Below are positions 38,033 to 46,218 of a DNA stretch of 50,060 bases, piece by piece; within the stretch, counting starts at the first letter, position 1, and each line of letters opens with the position of its first letter. The position numbers and the translations under genes were made by a program. Where the stretch lies: positions 1 to 50,060 of the forward strand of contig JANDLU010000018.1 in the NCBI GenBank assembly GCA_024330215.1, written 5' to 3'. This stretch comes from Candidatus Gaiellasilicea maunaloa. GTDB lineage: Bacteria > Actinomycetota > Thermoleophilia > Gaiellales > Gaiellaceae. Below the pieces are notes generated by a model. That model saw only the letters and a program-made list of their open reading frames with translations, was not told the DNA's origin and ran no database searches.

Positions 38033-38608
38033 ATGGCCGAGTTGCAGCTGCTCTCGGCATGCGGGATCTCGCGGCGTTTCGGCGGCCGGACCGCCCTCGA
38101 GCCGTGCGACCTCGATCTGCGGGCGGGTGAGACGGTGGCGCTCGTCGGGCCGAACGGCGCCGGCAAGACGACGCTGCTCTCGATCCTCGCCGGCGCGCTC
38201 GATCCGTCGACGGGCTCCGTCGAGCGCCCGGTCGCGATCGGCTGGGCGCCGCAGCGACCGGCGCTCTACGGGAAGCTGACGCCACGCGAGAACCTCGAGC
38301 TCTTCGCCGCCCTCGCCGCCGCACCGGCCGCCGCATCGGACCTGCCCGACCGTCCGGCGGCCGAGCTCTCGGTCGGCCAGCGCCAGCGGCTCAATCTCGC
38401 TCTCGCCCTCCTCGGCTCTCCGCCCGTCCTCCTGCTCGACGAGCCGACGGCCTCGCTCGATGCCGAGCGGCGAGAGGAGCTGTGGAACCTGCTCGCCGGG
38501 GTCGTCGTCGGCGGAGGCGCCGTCTGCTTCGTGACGCAGAACCTCGAGGAGGTCGACCGCGCCGATCGTGTCGGGCTGGTCGAGGACGGATGGTTGAGCT
38601 TCGAGTGA
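38033..38608 (+). CDS. ABC transporter ATP-binding protein
   Basis: 191 residues, a compact ATPase subunit. Walker A VGPNGAGKTTLLSILAG (residue ~40), Q loop region GWAPQRPALYGKLTPRENLEL, signature AELSVGQRQRLNLALALLG (~115) and Walker B VLLLDEPTASLD. The switch (H-loop) position reads VCFVTQNLEEV, with Gln where nearly all ABC ATPases have His, which may lower hydrolysis. Together with the following permease it forms an ABC-2-type exporter; substrate unknown. Its stop overlaps the permease start. Confidence 0.9.
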   Translation: MAELQLLSACGISRRFGGRTALEPCDLDLRAGETVALVGPNGAGKTTLLSILAGALDPSTGSVERPVAIGWAPQRPALYGKLTPRENLELFAALAAAPAAASDLPDRPAAELSVGQRQRLNLALALLGSPPVLLLDEPTASLDAERREELWNLLAGVVVGGGAVCFVTQNLEEVDRADRVGLVEDGWLSFE

Positions 38609-39933
38609 CTCGCGTTGGGCGGATTCTCCGCAAGGACCTACGGGTGCTCTGGCGCTCGCCGCTCGCTCTCGTCGTCCTGCTCGCCTACCCACTCGTCGTT
38701 GCCGCGCTCGTCGGCCTCGTCGCGAGCTACGCGAACGCGAAGCCGCGGGTGGCGCTCGTGGACGAGGACCGGCTGCCGGTCTCGATCGAGATCGGCGATC
38801 GCACGTTCCATGTCGGTAGGACGATCGACCGCGTTGCGAACGAGGTCACACTCGTGCGGCTGGATCGCGACGAGGCCGAGCGCCAGCTCGCGTCCGGCCG
38901 GATCGTGGCGCTGCTCGTCGTCCCGCGCGGGTTCGTCGCCGACCTGCGCGGCATGGCGAGGAGCCCCCAACTCGAGCTCGAGACGACCCGTGGCGGGCTC
39001 TCGATCCGGATCAGCCAGCAGGTCCAGGCGCTCGTCTACCAGCTCAACCGGGAGCTTTCCGACGCCTACGTGGAGGCGAACCTGCGCTACATCGAGCTGC
39101 TGCTCGAGGGTGGGGAGGGCGAGTTCCTCGGTCAGAGGCTCGACGTGCTCGGGCTGGCGGGCGCTCGGAATCTGCTCGACGAGCTACCTCCCGGCCCGAG
39201 GCTCGACCGGATTCGCGAGTTCGTGCGGACGGCAGAGCTTGCTCTGGGCGAGACCGACGACGCGCTCAGGGCCACGGCGAGCCCGATCGAGCTCGTCGAG
39301 TCACGCGACGCGGGGCGGACGTGGGCACTGTCCGCCCAGGTGCAGTCGTACGCACTCGCGCTGACGATCTCCTTCCTCGCGCTCCTCCTCGCAGCCGCCG
39401 CTCTCGCGGGCGAGCGGGACGAGGGCGTGCTCGGCCGCCTTCGCCGCGGTCTCGTCGGCCCCGGCGAGCTCGTGGCGGCAAAGGTCGCTCTCGCCGCGGT
39501 TGCCGCCGTCGCCGTCGGCGTGGCGATCGCGATCGCGTTCGGCGCGATCATCGAGCTCGGCGACGTCGAAGGAGGCCAGCCGTGGTCGCGGTTGCCGCTG
39601 CTCGCGGTCGGGCTTGCGCTCGCCGGAGCAGCGCTCGGTGCGCTCGGCTCCCTGCTCGGTGCGCTCGCTCGCGAGGGACGGACGGCCTCGCTCGTCGCAG
39701 TCCTCGCGGTGCTGCCGATCGTCTTCCTCGGCCTCGTCCCGCGCGAGGTCGCTCCTGCGGCGGCCGCGATCAGCACTGCCTTCCCGTTCGCGCACGGACT
39801 TCGGTTCTTCACCGCGGCGCTCTTCGAGCTCGATCCCTGGACGGCCCTCCTGCGCGAAGCGGCGTGGCTCGTCGGGCTGACGCTCGCCTACGGCGCCCTG
39901 GCCCGGCTCGCGGTCGTCAAACTGCCGGCCTGA
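38605..39933 (+). CDS. ABC-2-type transporter permease
   Basis: About 442 residues with the ABC-2 order: N-terminal membrane segment (ALVVLLAYPLVVAALVGLVASY), a large ~250-residue extracytoplasmic domain (residues ~45-270, VALVDEDRLPVSIEIGD onward), then five or six membrane segments with a conserved GERDEGVLGRLRRGLVGPGELVAAKV coupling segment. Resembles YhgE/Pip- or LinJ-like exporters for lipids or antibiotics; substrate unknown. GTG 38605 gives the GTGA overlap with the ATPase stop; ATG 38590 is an alternative. The TGA stop is directly followed by palindrome copy 6. Confidence 0.85.
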   Translation: MTRVGRILRKDLRVLWRSPLALVVLLAYPLVVAALVGLVASYANAKPRVALVDEDRLPVSIEIGDRTFHVGRTIDRVANEVTLVRLDRDEAERQLASGRIVALLVVPRGFVADLRGMARSPQLELETTRGGLSIRISQQVQALVYQLNRELSDAYVEANLRYIELLLEGGEGEFLGQRLDVLGLAGARNLLDELPPGPRLDRIREFVRTAELALGETDDALRATASPIELVESRDAGRTWALSAQVQSYALALTISFLALLLAAAALAGERDEGVLGRLRRGLVGPGELVAAKVALAAVAAVAVGVAIAIAFGAIIELGDVEGGQPWSRLPLLAVGLALAGAALGALGSLLGALAREGRTASLVAVLAVLPIVFLGLVPREVAPAAAAISTAFPFAHGLRFFTAALFELDPWTALLREAAWLVGLTLAYGALARLAVVKLPA

Positions 39934-39957
39934 GCTTGTGTTGAAACAACACAAGCT
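39933..39957 (+). repeat. Palindromic repeat copy 6
   Basis: AGCTTGTGTTG-AAA-CAACACAAGCT, 11-bp arms, starting on the last base of the permease stop codon. Confidence 0.9.
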
Positions 39958-39993
39958 TCGATTCTCGGCTCGGAATCAGGCGAATCGAAGAGC

Positions 39994-40012
39994 TTGTGTT
40001 GTTCCAACACAA
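39994..40012 (-). repeat. Palindromic repeat copy 7 (inverted relative to copy 6)
   Basis: Reads TTGTGTTG-TTC-CAACACAA on the plus strand, i.e. the GAA type reversed; the outer right arm has decayed. Between copies 6 and 7 a CTTCGATTC / GAATCGAAG 9-bp stem makes the pair a compound hairpin. Confidence 0.85.
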
Positions 40013-40036
40013 TGTCTGGAGGCGGCGACCCTGACG

Positions 40037-40042
40037 TACCCT
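40037..40042 (+). promoter_or_regulatory. TANNNT -10 box of hemB (leaderless)
   Basis: TACCCT, 8 nt before ATG 40051; lies 25 bp after palindrome copy 7. Confidence 0.5.
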
Positions 40043-40050
40043 GTTTCTCG

Positions 40051-40998
40051 ATGAGCGCCTTCCCCGCCACGCGCCTGCGCCGGCTGCGGCGCACCGATGC
40101 GCTGCGCTCGCTCGCTCGCGAGACGCGGCTCGACCTCGACGACTTCGTGCTGCCGCTCTTCGTCGGGCCGACGAGTGTCGCGAACGACGAGCTTCCGGGC
40201 ATGGCGCGGCACTCGATCGAGGATGTCGTCGCAGAGGCCGGCGAGCTCGTCTCGCTCGGGGTCAAGACCGTCCTCTTCTTCGGGATCCCGGAGGAGAAGG
40301 ACGACGAGGGCTCGGGCGCCTGGGCCGACGACGGAATCGTCCAGCGGGCGCTCCGCGCGTTGCGCGCCGAGCAGCCGGAGCTCGTCCTCGTCACGGACGT
40401 CTGCCTCTGCGAGTACACGGCGCACGGCCACTGCGGTGTTCTGCGCGACGGTGAAGTCCAGAACGACGAGACACTCGAGCTGCTGACGCGCACCGCCGTC
40501 AGCCACGTCGAGGCGGGAGCGGACGCAGTCGCGCCGAGCGACATGATGGACGGCCGCGTCGGCGCGATCCGCGAGGCGCTGCCCGAGACGCCGATCGTCT
40601 CCTACGCGGCGAAATACGCCTCGGCGTTCTACGGCCCTTTCCGCGAGGTCGCGGAGTCGGTCCCGCAGCAAGGCGATCGTCGCGGCTACCAGATGGATCC
40701 AGCGAACGTCCGCGAGGCGCTGCGCGAGTGCGCGCTCGATCTCGGGGAAGGAGCCGATGTCCTCATGGTCAAGCCCGCATTGCCCTACCTCGACGTAATC
40801 CGGACGGTGCGGGAGCGCTTCGACTGCCCGGTCGCGGCCTACCACGTCTCGGGCGAGTACGCGATGGTCAAGGCAGCGGCGGCCAAGGGCTATCTCGACG
40901 AGCGGCAGGCAGCGCTCGAGTCGCTGACGGCGATCAAGCGCGCGGGCGCGGACATCGTCTTCTCGTACTGGACGAAGGATCTCGCGCGTTGGCTCTGA
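40051..40998 (+). CDS. hemB: Delta-aminolevulinic acid dehydratase (porphobilinogen synthase)
   Basis: Condenses two 5-aminolevulinate molecules to porphobilinogen. 315 residues. The zinc-site Cys cluster is [14 protein letters not shown] (three Cys); the two Schiff-base lysines lie in [15 protein letters not shown] and [12 protein letters not shown]; the Mg-site region and C-terminal [11 protein letters not shown] are typical. ATG 40051 is set by the TACCCT box and the family N terminus (the frame is open to 39994 through palindrome copy 7). It overlaps hemL by 10 nt. Confidence 0.96.
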   Translation: MSAFPATRLRRLRRTDALRSLARETRLDLDDFVLPLFVGPTSVANDELPGMARHSIEDVVAEAGELVSLGVKTVLFFGIPEEKDDEGSGAWADDGIVQRALRALRAEQPELVLVTDVCLCEYTAHGHCGVLRDGEVQNDETLELLTRTAVSHVEAGADAVAPSDMMDGRVGAIREALPETPIVSYAAKYASAFYGPFREVAESVPQQGDRRGYQMDPANVREALRECALDLGEGADVLMVKPALPYLDVIRTVRERFDCPVAAYHVSGEYAMVKAAAAKGYLDERQAALESLTAIKRAGADIVFSYWTKDLARWL

Positions 40999-42260
40999 CG
41001 ACGAGGTCGGCCCTCTGGAGCAGAGCGACGAAGCTCATCCCAGGCGGCGTCAACTCGCCGGTGCGGGCAATGCGCGCGGTCGGGCTCGACGAGCCGATCT
41101 TCATGCGCGGGGGCAAGGGCGCCCTGATCGAGGACGTCGCCGGCAGGCGCTACGTCGACTGGGTGATGTCATGGGGCCCGCTCGTCTTCGGCCACGCCGA
41201 CCCCGAGACGCTCGCGGCGATCGGCGCCGCCGCGAGACGCGGAACCACCTTCGGCGCCCCGACCGAGGCAGAGGTGGAGCTCGCGGCCGAGATCGTCGAC
41301 GCCGTTCCGTCCATCGAGCGGGTGCGCCTCGTCTCCTCCGGCACGGAGGCGGCAATGAGCATGATCAGGCTCGCCCGCGCCTTCACGCATCGCGACCGGA
41401 TCCTCAAGTTCGCGGGCTGCTACCACGGCCATGTCGACGCCCTGCTCGCGGACGCCGGCTCGGGACTCGCGACGCTGGGGATCCCCTCCAGCCCGGGCGT
41501 ACCGACGGGCGTGACGGCCGACACGATCGTGACCGCCTTCAACGATGTGGGCGCGGCCGCGGCGGCCGTCGAGCGCTACGGCGAGGGGCTCGCGGCGATC
41601 GTCGTCGAGCCGGTCGCCGGGAACATGGGCGTCGTCCCGCCGGCGCCGGGATTCCTCGAGGCGTTGCGCGCGCTCTGCGACGCCTCCGGCGCGCTCCTCG
41701 TCTTCGACGAGGTGATCACGGGGTTCCGCGTCGCGCGCGGCGGCGCCCAGGAACGCTTCGGCGTCCTGCCCGATCTGACGATCCTCGGCAAGATCGTCGG
41801 CGGCGGGCTCCCCGCTGCGGCGTTCGGCGGCCGGGCCGAGATCATGGAGCGCCTGGCGCCGTCCGGCGACGTCTACCAGGCCGGAACCCTCTCGGGAAAC
41901 CCGCTCGCGACGGCCGCCGGGATCTCGGTGCTCCGCCGCCTCCGCGATCCGGCCGTCTACGAGCGGCTGGAGGTGAAGGGTGCCCGGCTCGCGGCGGGAC
42001 TCGGTTCGTACGGTCGCGTCCAGCGGGTCGGAGCGATGGCCACCTTCTTCTGTAGCGAGGCCGAGGTGCGCAACTTCGACGATGCGCAGCGAAGCGACAC
42101 CGAGCGCTACGGCGCCCTCTTCCGCGACCTGCTCGAGCGCGGCGTCTACGTGGCGCCGTCCCAGTTCGAGTGCCTCTTCGTCTCGCTCGCGCACGAGGAC
42201 GCCGCGATCGATCTGACGATCGATGCGGTCGCAAGCTTCTTCGAAGCTTGCGATAGGTGA
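40989..42260 (+). CDS. hemL: Glutamate-1-semialdehyde 2,1-aminomutase
   Basis: PLP enzyme that makes 5-aminolevulinate for HemB (C5 pathway). 423 residues: [17 protein letters not shown] start, [46 protein letters not shown] and the PLP lysine in [20 protein letters not shown] 40989 gives the expected N terminus ([18 protein letters not shown]) and overlaps hemB by 10 nt; the frame is open further into hemB but without family match. The stop overlaps the next gene (GTGA). Confidence 0.95.
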   Translation: MALTTRSALWSRATKLIPGGVNSPVRAMRAVGLDEPIFMRGGKGALIEDVAGRRYVDWVMSWGPLVFGHADPETLAAIGAAARRGTTFGAPTEAEVELAAEIVDAVPSIERVRLVSSGTEAAMSMIRLARAFTHRDRILKFAGCYHGHVDALLADAGSGLATLGIPSSPGVPTGVTADTIVTAFNDVGAAAAAVERYGEGLAAIVVEPVAGNMGVVPPAPGFLEALRALCDASGALLVFDEVITGFRVARGGAQERFGVLPDLTILGKIVGGGLPAAAFGGRAEIMERLAPSGDVYQAGTLSGNPLATAAGISVLRRLRDPAVYERLEVKGARLAAGLGSYGRVQRVGAMATFFCSEAEVRNFDDAQRSDTERYGALFRDLLERGVYVAPSQFECLFVSLAHEDAAIDLTIDAVASFFEACDR

Positions 42261-42709
42261 TGGAGCCGGACTGGGATGTCGTGGCGCGAGAGGCTGTCGT
42301 CGAAAGCCCTCTCTGGGCAGATGCCCTGCTCCCTAACCACGAGCGTCAGCTCGTGGCCGTCTTCTCTCCGCTCGCGCCGGATCGATTCGCGCTCGCACTC
42401 GAGACGATCTACGAGGGCTACCTCGTCCATTACGGGCGGCCGCGGCTCTTCGCCCCTCCCGGCGAGCACGAGGCCGTCCTGCTCGGCGACTACCTCTATG
42501 CGCACGGGCTCGTGCGAGTCGCGGCCGTCGGGGAGATCGACGCGGTAGCGGCGCTCGCCGACCTGATCTCGACGTGCGCCCATCTGCGGGCCGAGGGCAC
42601 CGCCGGAGACGGCGAGGCATGGGCCAAGACGGCGCACCGCCTGGGCGGCGAAGCGGACGCCGATACCGTCGCCGCGGCACTGTTGGCTCACGCGCAACGG
42701 TTCGGCTAA
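42257..42709 (+). CDS. Conserved-looking hypothetical protein after hemL
   Basis: 150 residues, family not recognised. All-helical appearance with no membrane segment or signal: RFALALETIYEGYLVHYGRPRLF, then EAVLLGDYLYAHGLVRVAAVGEIDAVAALADLISTCAHLRAEG. The LLGDYLYAxGLxxxA and ADLIS pattern is reminiscent of the helical fold of polyprenyl-synthase partner subunits, but no DDxxD motif exists, so this is only a resemblance. GTG 42257 overlaps the hemL stop (GTGA); ATG 42260 is the alternative. Probably co-transcribed with hemBL. Confidence 0.65.
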   Translation: MMEPDWDVVAREAVVESPLWADALLPNHERQLVAVFSPLAPDRFALALETIYEGYLVHYGRPRLFAPPGEHEAVLLGDYLYAHGLVRVAAVGEIDAVAALADLISTCAHLRAEGTAGDGEAWAKTAHRLGGEADADTVAAALLAHAQRFG

Positions 42710-42712
42710 GCT
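42707..42712 (+). promoter_or_regulatory. TANNNT -10 box of the 48-residue membrane protein (leaderless)
   Basis: TAAGCT, 6 nt before ATG 42719; its first three bases are the stop of the preceding gene. Confidence 0.45.
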
Positions 42713-42718
42713 CGCTCC

Positions 42719-42865
42719 ATGATCGCCTGGCTGCTTGCGAACGCCGCGGAAGAGGGGCGTAACGTGATCACCGGGATGCTGATCGTGGGCCTAATCTTCG
42801 TCGCCGTGATCGCCCTCGGCGAGACCTCGCAGGCGCTCCGCCGTCGGCGCGGCCGCGGCCACTAG
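42719..42865 (+). CDS. 48-residue single-pass membrane protein, unknown
   Basis: Short gene easily missed by length cut-offs: begins MIAWLLANAAEEGRN, then a hydrophobic segment (NVITGMLIVGLIFVAVIALGE) and a basic C-terminal tail QALRRRRGRGH. One membrane helix with the positive tail inside. ATG with a TAAGCT box 6 nt upstream, and a stop at 42863-42865, 39 bp before ubiD. Such size and layout are typical of small respiratory or membrane-associated peptides, but no family is recognised. Codon use fits the neighbours. Confidence 0.6.
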   Translation: MIAWLLANAAEEGRNVITGMLIVGLIFVAVIALGETSQALRRRRGRGH

Positions 42866-42889
42866 ACGCGCTCGCAACAACCGGCTCCG

Positions 42890-42895
42890 TAGACT
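42890..42895 (+). promoter_or_regulatory. TANNNT -10 box of ubiD (leaderless)
   Basis: TAGACT, 9 nt before ATG 42905; identical to the E1 alpha box. Confidence 0.5.
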
Positions 42896-42904
42896 CTTTC
42901 CGAG

Positions 42905-44410
42905 ATGGCTCCGCCGTCCGATCTCCGCGAGTGGATCCGCCTCCTCGAGCGCGAGGGTGAGCTCGTCCGCATCGCCGCCGAGGTCGATCCGGACCTCGAG
43001 ATCACGGAGATCGTCGACCGCACGGTCAAGGCGGGCGGGCCGGCGCTCCTCTTCGAGAATCCGAAGGGCGCTCGCCATCCGCTCCTGATCAACCAGTTCG
43101 GGACCGAGCGACGGATGTGCCTCGGCTTCGGCGTCGAGCGGCTCGACGATGTCGCGGCGAAGCTCGAGGGAGTGCTCGAGATGCAGCCGCCGGCCGGGCT
43201 CGTCGACAAGGTGCGCGGCCTCAAGAAGCTGAAGTCGATCGCCGACTCGCGACCCAAGACGGTCTCCCGCGGCGCCTGTCAGGAGCTCGTGCTCACCGGC
43301 GACGAGATCGACCTCGACCGGCTCCCGATCCAGCGCTGCTGGCCCGGCGACCCGGCCCCGTTCATCACCCTCCCCGCCGTGATCACGAAGGATCCGCAGA
43401 CCGGCGGCCGCAATGTCGGCATGTACCGGATGCAGAAGCTCGACGCCCGCTCGACCTTCATGCATTGGCAGCTCCACAAAGACGGCCGTGCGGACTATCT
43501 CGCGAGCGAGGACCGGATCCCCGTCGCTGTGGCGCTCGGGCTCGATCCGATCACCGCCTACTCGGCGAGCGCGCCGCTCCCGAAGCACATCGACGAGTTC
43601 ATGCTCGCGGGCTTCCTGCGAGGCGAGCCGGTCGAGCTCGTCCGCGGCAAGACCGTCGAGCTCGAGGTGCCTGCGAGCGCCGAGATCGTGCTCGAGGGCT
43701 TCATCGAGAAGGGCGAGACCGGGATCGAGGGACCCTTCGGCGACCACACCGGCTTCTACACGCCGCCCGAGGAGTTCCCGATCTTCCGGCTGACCGCGGT
43801 GACGATGCGTCGCGACGCGATCTATGCGTCGATCGTCGTCGGCAAGCCGCCGCAGGAGGACCAGTGGCTCGCGAAGGCGACCGAGCGGATCTTCCTGCCG
43901 GCCGTGAAGCTGACCGTCCCCGAGATCGTCGATTACGACCTCCCGGTCGCCGGCACCTTCCACAACTGCGTGATCGTCTCGATCCGCAAGGCGTTTCCCG
44001 GCCACGGCCGCAAGGTGATGCACGCGATCTGGGGGCTCGGGATGCTCAGCCTCTCGAAGTCGGTCGTGATCGTGGACGCGCATGTGAACGTCCACGACTA
44101 CGAGGAGGTCTTCTTCCACGTCTGCGCGAACGTCGATCCGAAGCGAGATCTCGTGCTCACCGAAGGCCCGCTCGACCACCTCGACCATGCGCCGACGCTG
44201 CAGTTCTTCGGCGGCAAGCTCGGGATCGACGCGACCGCGAAGGGGCCGGCCGAGGGCACCCGCGAATGGCCGGAGGAGATCGAGATGAGCGCCGAGGTGA
44301 AGGCGCTCGTCGACCGGCGCTGGGCCGAGTACGGGATCCCTGTGCACAGTCCCGCCGGAGTGGTACAGAATGGCGCTGGCAAGCGCTTGCGGCAGCTGGT
44401 ACGTCGTTGA
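42905..44410 (+). CDS. ubiD: UbiD-family prenylated-FMN decarboxylase
   Basis: Decarboxylates an aromatic acid in quinone synthesis using prenyl-FMN supplied by UbiX (gene at 47194). 501 residues: LREWIRLLEREGELVRI start, GGRNVGMYRMQKLD, the prFMN/catalytic region EGPFGDHTGFYTPPEEFPIF with the EGPFGDHTG signature, and VHDYEEVFFHVCANVDPKRDL. In futalosine-pathway organisms UbiD/UbiX homologues act late on the dihydroxynaphthoate intermediate, which fits mqnA at 49.8 kb. Its TGA stop overlaps a TTGACA -35 box for qcrA. Confidence 0.93.
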   Translation: MAPPSDLREWIRLLEREGELVRIAAEVDPDLEITEIVDRTVKAGGPALLFENPKGARHPLLINQFGTERRMCLGFGVERLDDVAAKLEGVLEMQPPAGLVDKVRGLKKLKSIADSRPKTVSRGACQELVLTGDEIDLDRLPIQRCWPGDPAPFITLPAVITKDPQTGGRNVGMYRMQKLDARSTFMHWQLHKDGRADYLASEDRIPVAVALGLDPITAYSASAPLPKHIDEFMLAGFLRGEPVELVRGKTVELEVPASAEIVLEGFIEKGETGIEGPFGDHTGFYTPPEEFPIFRLTAVTMRRDAIYASIVVGKPPQEDQWLAKATERIFLPAVKLTVPEIVDYDLPVAGTFHNCVIVSIRKAFPGHGRKVMHAIWGLGMLSLSKSVVIVDAHVNVHDYEEVFFHVCANVDPKRDLVLTEGPLDHLDHAPTLQFFGGKLGIDATAKGPAEGTREWPEEIEMSAEVKALVDRRWAEYGIPVHSPAGVVQNGAGKRLRQLVRR

Positions 44411-44436
44411 CACGTGGGCGCGTCCCCCGGTTGAAT
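44407..44436 (+). promoter_or_regulatory. Promoter of the qcrABC operon
   Basis: TTGACA (44407-44412), 18 bp, TTGAAT (44431-44436). The -35 overlaps the ubiD stop codon. Transcription would start near 44443, so the ATG at 44435 cannot be the qcrA start; GTG 44465 with an AGGAGA RBS at 44455-44460 is. Confidence 0.6.
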
Positions 44437-44464
44437 GAAGCAGGTTGAATCCACAGGAGACGAC

Positions 44465-45409
44465 GTGAGTTCGCAGGGAGAAAAGCCACACGTCCCGCCG
44501 CCGAGCCTCTGGCCGATCGGTTTCGCCGTGGGGATCGCCTGCATCCTGATCGGCCTCGTCGTAAGTTGGCCGGTCGCGGCCGTCGGGGCGGCGATCGCGA
44601 TCGCCTTCGGCTTCCTCTGGATCCGCGACGTCACCGGCTCGGTGCGCGAGCCGGTTCAGGCCGTCGAGCCGGAGACGCGGCGGGTCGCCGATACCGGCGG
44701 TGCGCCGAAGGCGCTCGAGGGTCGGGAGGCGATGCCGCCGATGAGCGAGGAGGAGATCGCCGCCTATCCGCGCAGCACCTTCCTCTCGGCCGCCACGCTC
44801 GGCCTCGGCGGCGTGATCGGCGGGATCATCACGGTGCCGGTGCTCGGCTTCGCGGTGTTGCCGTCGTTCACGAACCAGAAGGACCAGAGCGTCGAGCTCG
44901 GCCCGCTCGAGAACTTCGCCGAGGGCCAGTTCGTGATCGCCACCTACCTCGAGGACTTCGAGATCGGCGAGGTGACCCGCCGCACCGTCTTCGTCCGCAA
45001 CAACGGCCTGCTCGAGGACCAGCCGAGCTTTACGATCCTCTTCTCCCGCTGCGTTCATCTCGGCTGCCCCGTGCAGCCGAACGGGCTCGTCTACGACGAG
45101 CAGAAGAAGACCGTAGGAGAGAAGAGGGTCGACCTGACGCCGAGCCTCGTCACCGGCTTCGGCTGCCCCTGCCACGGCGGCCAGTACGACACCGAGGGCA
45201 ACCGCACCGCCGGCCCGCCCGTCCGGGCGCTCGACCGCGCCGAGTTCTCGATCCGCGACGGCAAGCTCTGGCTCGGCCAGTTCTACAGCGTCGGCAACGT
45301 CGAGTCGACCGGGGCGCGCGCGCGGATCAAGAAGTACGACCACGCCACTCCGGGGGTGCACGTGGACGGGCCCGAGGCCTGGCTCTATCCCGTCGAGGTC
45401 CCCGGCTAG
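44465..45409 (+). CDS. qcrA: Rieske iron-sulfur protein of the bc complex
   Basis: 314 residues. Two N-terminal membrane segments (WPIGFAVGIACILIGLVVSW and AVGAAIAIAFGFLWI), a third hydrophobic hinge region (FLSAATLGLGGVIGGIITVPVLGFAV), then the Rieske fold with the [2Fe-2S] ligands CVHLGC and CPCHGG and GPPVRALDRAEFSI after the cluster. The large N-terminal three-helix part is typical of actinobacterial QcrA. Oxidises menaquinol and passes electrons to cytochrome c. Its TAG stop shares a base with the qcrB GTG (TAGTG). Confidence 0.93.
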   Translation: MSSQGEKPHVPPPSLWPIGFAVGIACILIGLVVSWPVAAVGAAIAIAFGFLWIRDVTGSVREPVQAVEPETRRVADTGGAPKALEGREAMPPMSEEEIAAYPRSTFLSAATLGLGGVIGGIITVPVLGFAVLPSFTNQKDQSVELGPLENFAEGQFVIATYLEDFEIGEVTRRTVFVRNNGLLEDQPSFTILFSRCVHLGCPVQPNGLVYDEQKKTVGEKRVDLTPSLVTGFGCPCHGGQYDTEGNRTAGPPVRALDRAEFSIRDGKLWLGQFYSVGNVESTGARARIKKYDHATPGVHVDGPEAWLYPVEVPG

Positions 45410-46218
45410 TGGCAGTGACTCCCGCCCGCCGCAAGAGCCCGCGCCGCGCCCAGATCGAGGCTGCCGCGCTCTATCCGCTCGACTGGCTCGAGGAGCGCTC
45501 TGGGCTCGTCGGCGCGATCAAGTACTTCCTCTTCCGCCGGGTTCCACGCGACACGAGCTGGGCCCAGACGCTCGGGTCGGCCTCGCTGACCGCCTTCCTC
45601 GTCCAGGCGATCACCGGCGTGATCCTCGCCTTCTACTACAAGCCCGATCCGGACAAGGCGTACGAGTCGATCCAGATCATCACGAACGACCTGACGCTCG
45701 GCTGGCTCGTGCGCGGGATGCACCGCTGGGGCGCGAGCGTCTTCATCATCCTGATGTTCCTCCACATGGCCCGCGTCTTCCTCTACGGCGCCTACAAGTA
45801 CCCGCGCGAGCTGAACTGGATCGTCGGCGTGCTCCTGCTCACGCTCGGGATGGCCGAGGGCTTCACCGGCTACCTGCTGCCGTGGGACCAAACCGCGTAC
45901 TGGGCGACCGTCGTCGGGATCAACATCAACGGCACGGCGCCCTTCCTCGGACCGTTCATCGCCCAGTTCCTCCAGGGCGGCGCCGCGATCGGGTCTGACA
46001 CGCTGAGCAAGTTCTACTCGATCCACATGCTCGTCCTCCCCGGCGCGATCGCCGGGCTGATCGGGCTGCACCTCTACCTCGTGATCCGGCTCGGCGTCAC
46101 CTCGCCGCCCTGGTCGCCGACCGAGGCCGGCCGCGAACGCGCTCCCGAGCCGCCCTCGACGAACGGTCGTGAAGGACTGATCCGGCCGAGCGGGCGCGGA
46201 GGCTCGAATGGCGAGTAG
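45409..46218 (+). CDS. qcrB: Cytochrome b (N-terminal, b6-type) subunit
   Basis: 269 residues with four membrane helices, the b6-type half of cytochrome b. Haem-ligand histidines in GMHRWGASVFIILMFLHMARVF and in FYSIHMLVLPGAIAGLIGLHLYLVIRLG; the GYLLPWDQTAYWATVV Qo-side segment is intact. GTG 45409 follows directly on qcrA; GTG 45415 is an alternative. Basic N terminus (RRKSPRRAQIE). Overlaps qcrC by 11 nt. Confidence 0.94.
   Translation: MAVTPARRKSPRRAQIEAAALYPLDWLEERSGLVGAIKYFLFRRVPRDTSWAQTLGSASLTAFLVQAITGVILAFYYKPDPDKAYESIQIITNDLTLGWLVRGMHRWGASVFIILMFLHMARVFLYGAYKYPRELNWIVGVLLLTLGMAEGFTGYLLPWDQTAYWATVVGININGTAPFLGPFIAQFLQGGAAIGSDTLSKFYSIHMLVLPGAIAGLIGLHLYLVIRLGVTSPPWSPTEAGRERAPEPPSTNGREGLIRPSGRGGSNGE

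Noticed and set aside
1240-40012. CRISPR array as an explanation of the short palindromic repeats
   Set aside because: Copies are kilobases apart, in both orientations and partly inside genes; there are no regular spacers and no cas genes.
44435-44464. ATG 44435 as the qcrA start
   Set aside because: It overlaps the -10 box of a good TTGACA-18-TTGAAT promoter and lacks an RBS, while GTG 44465 has AGGAGA 4-5 nt upstream.
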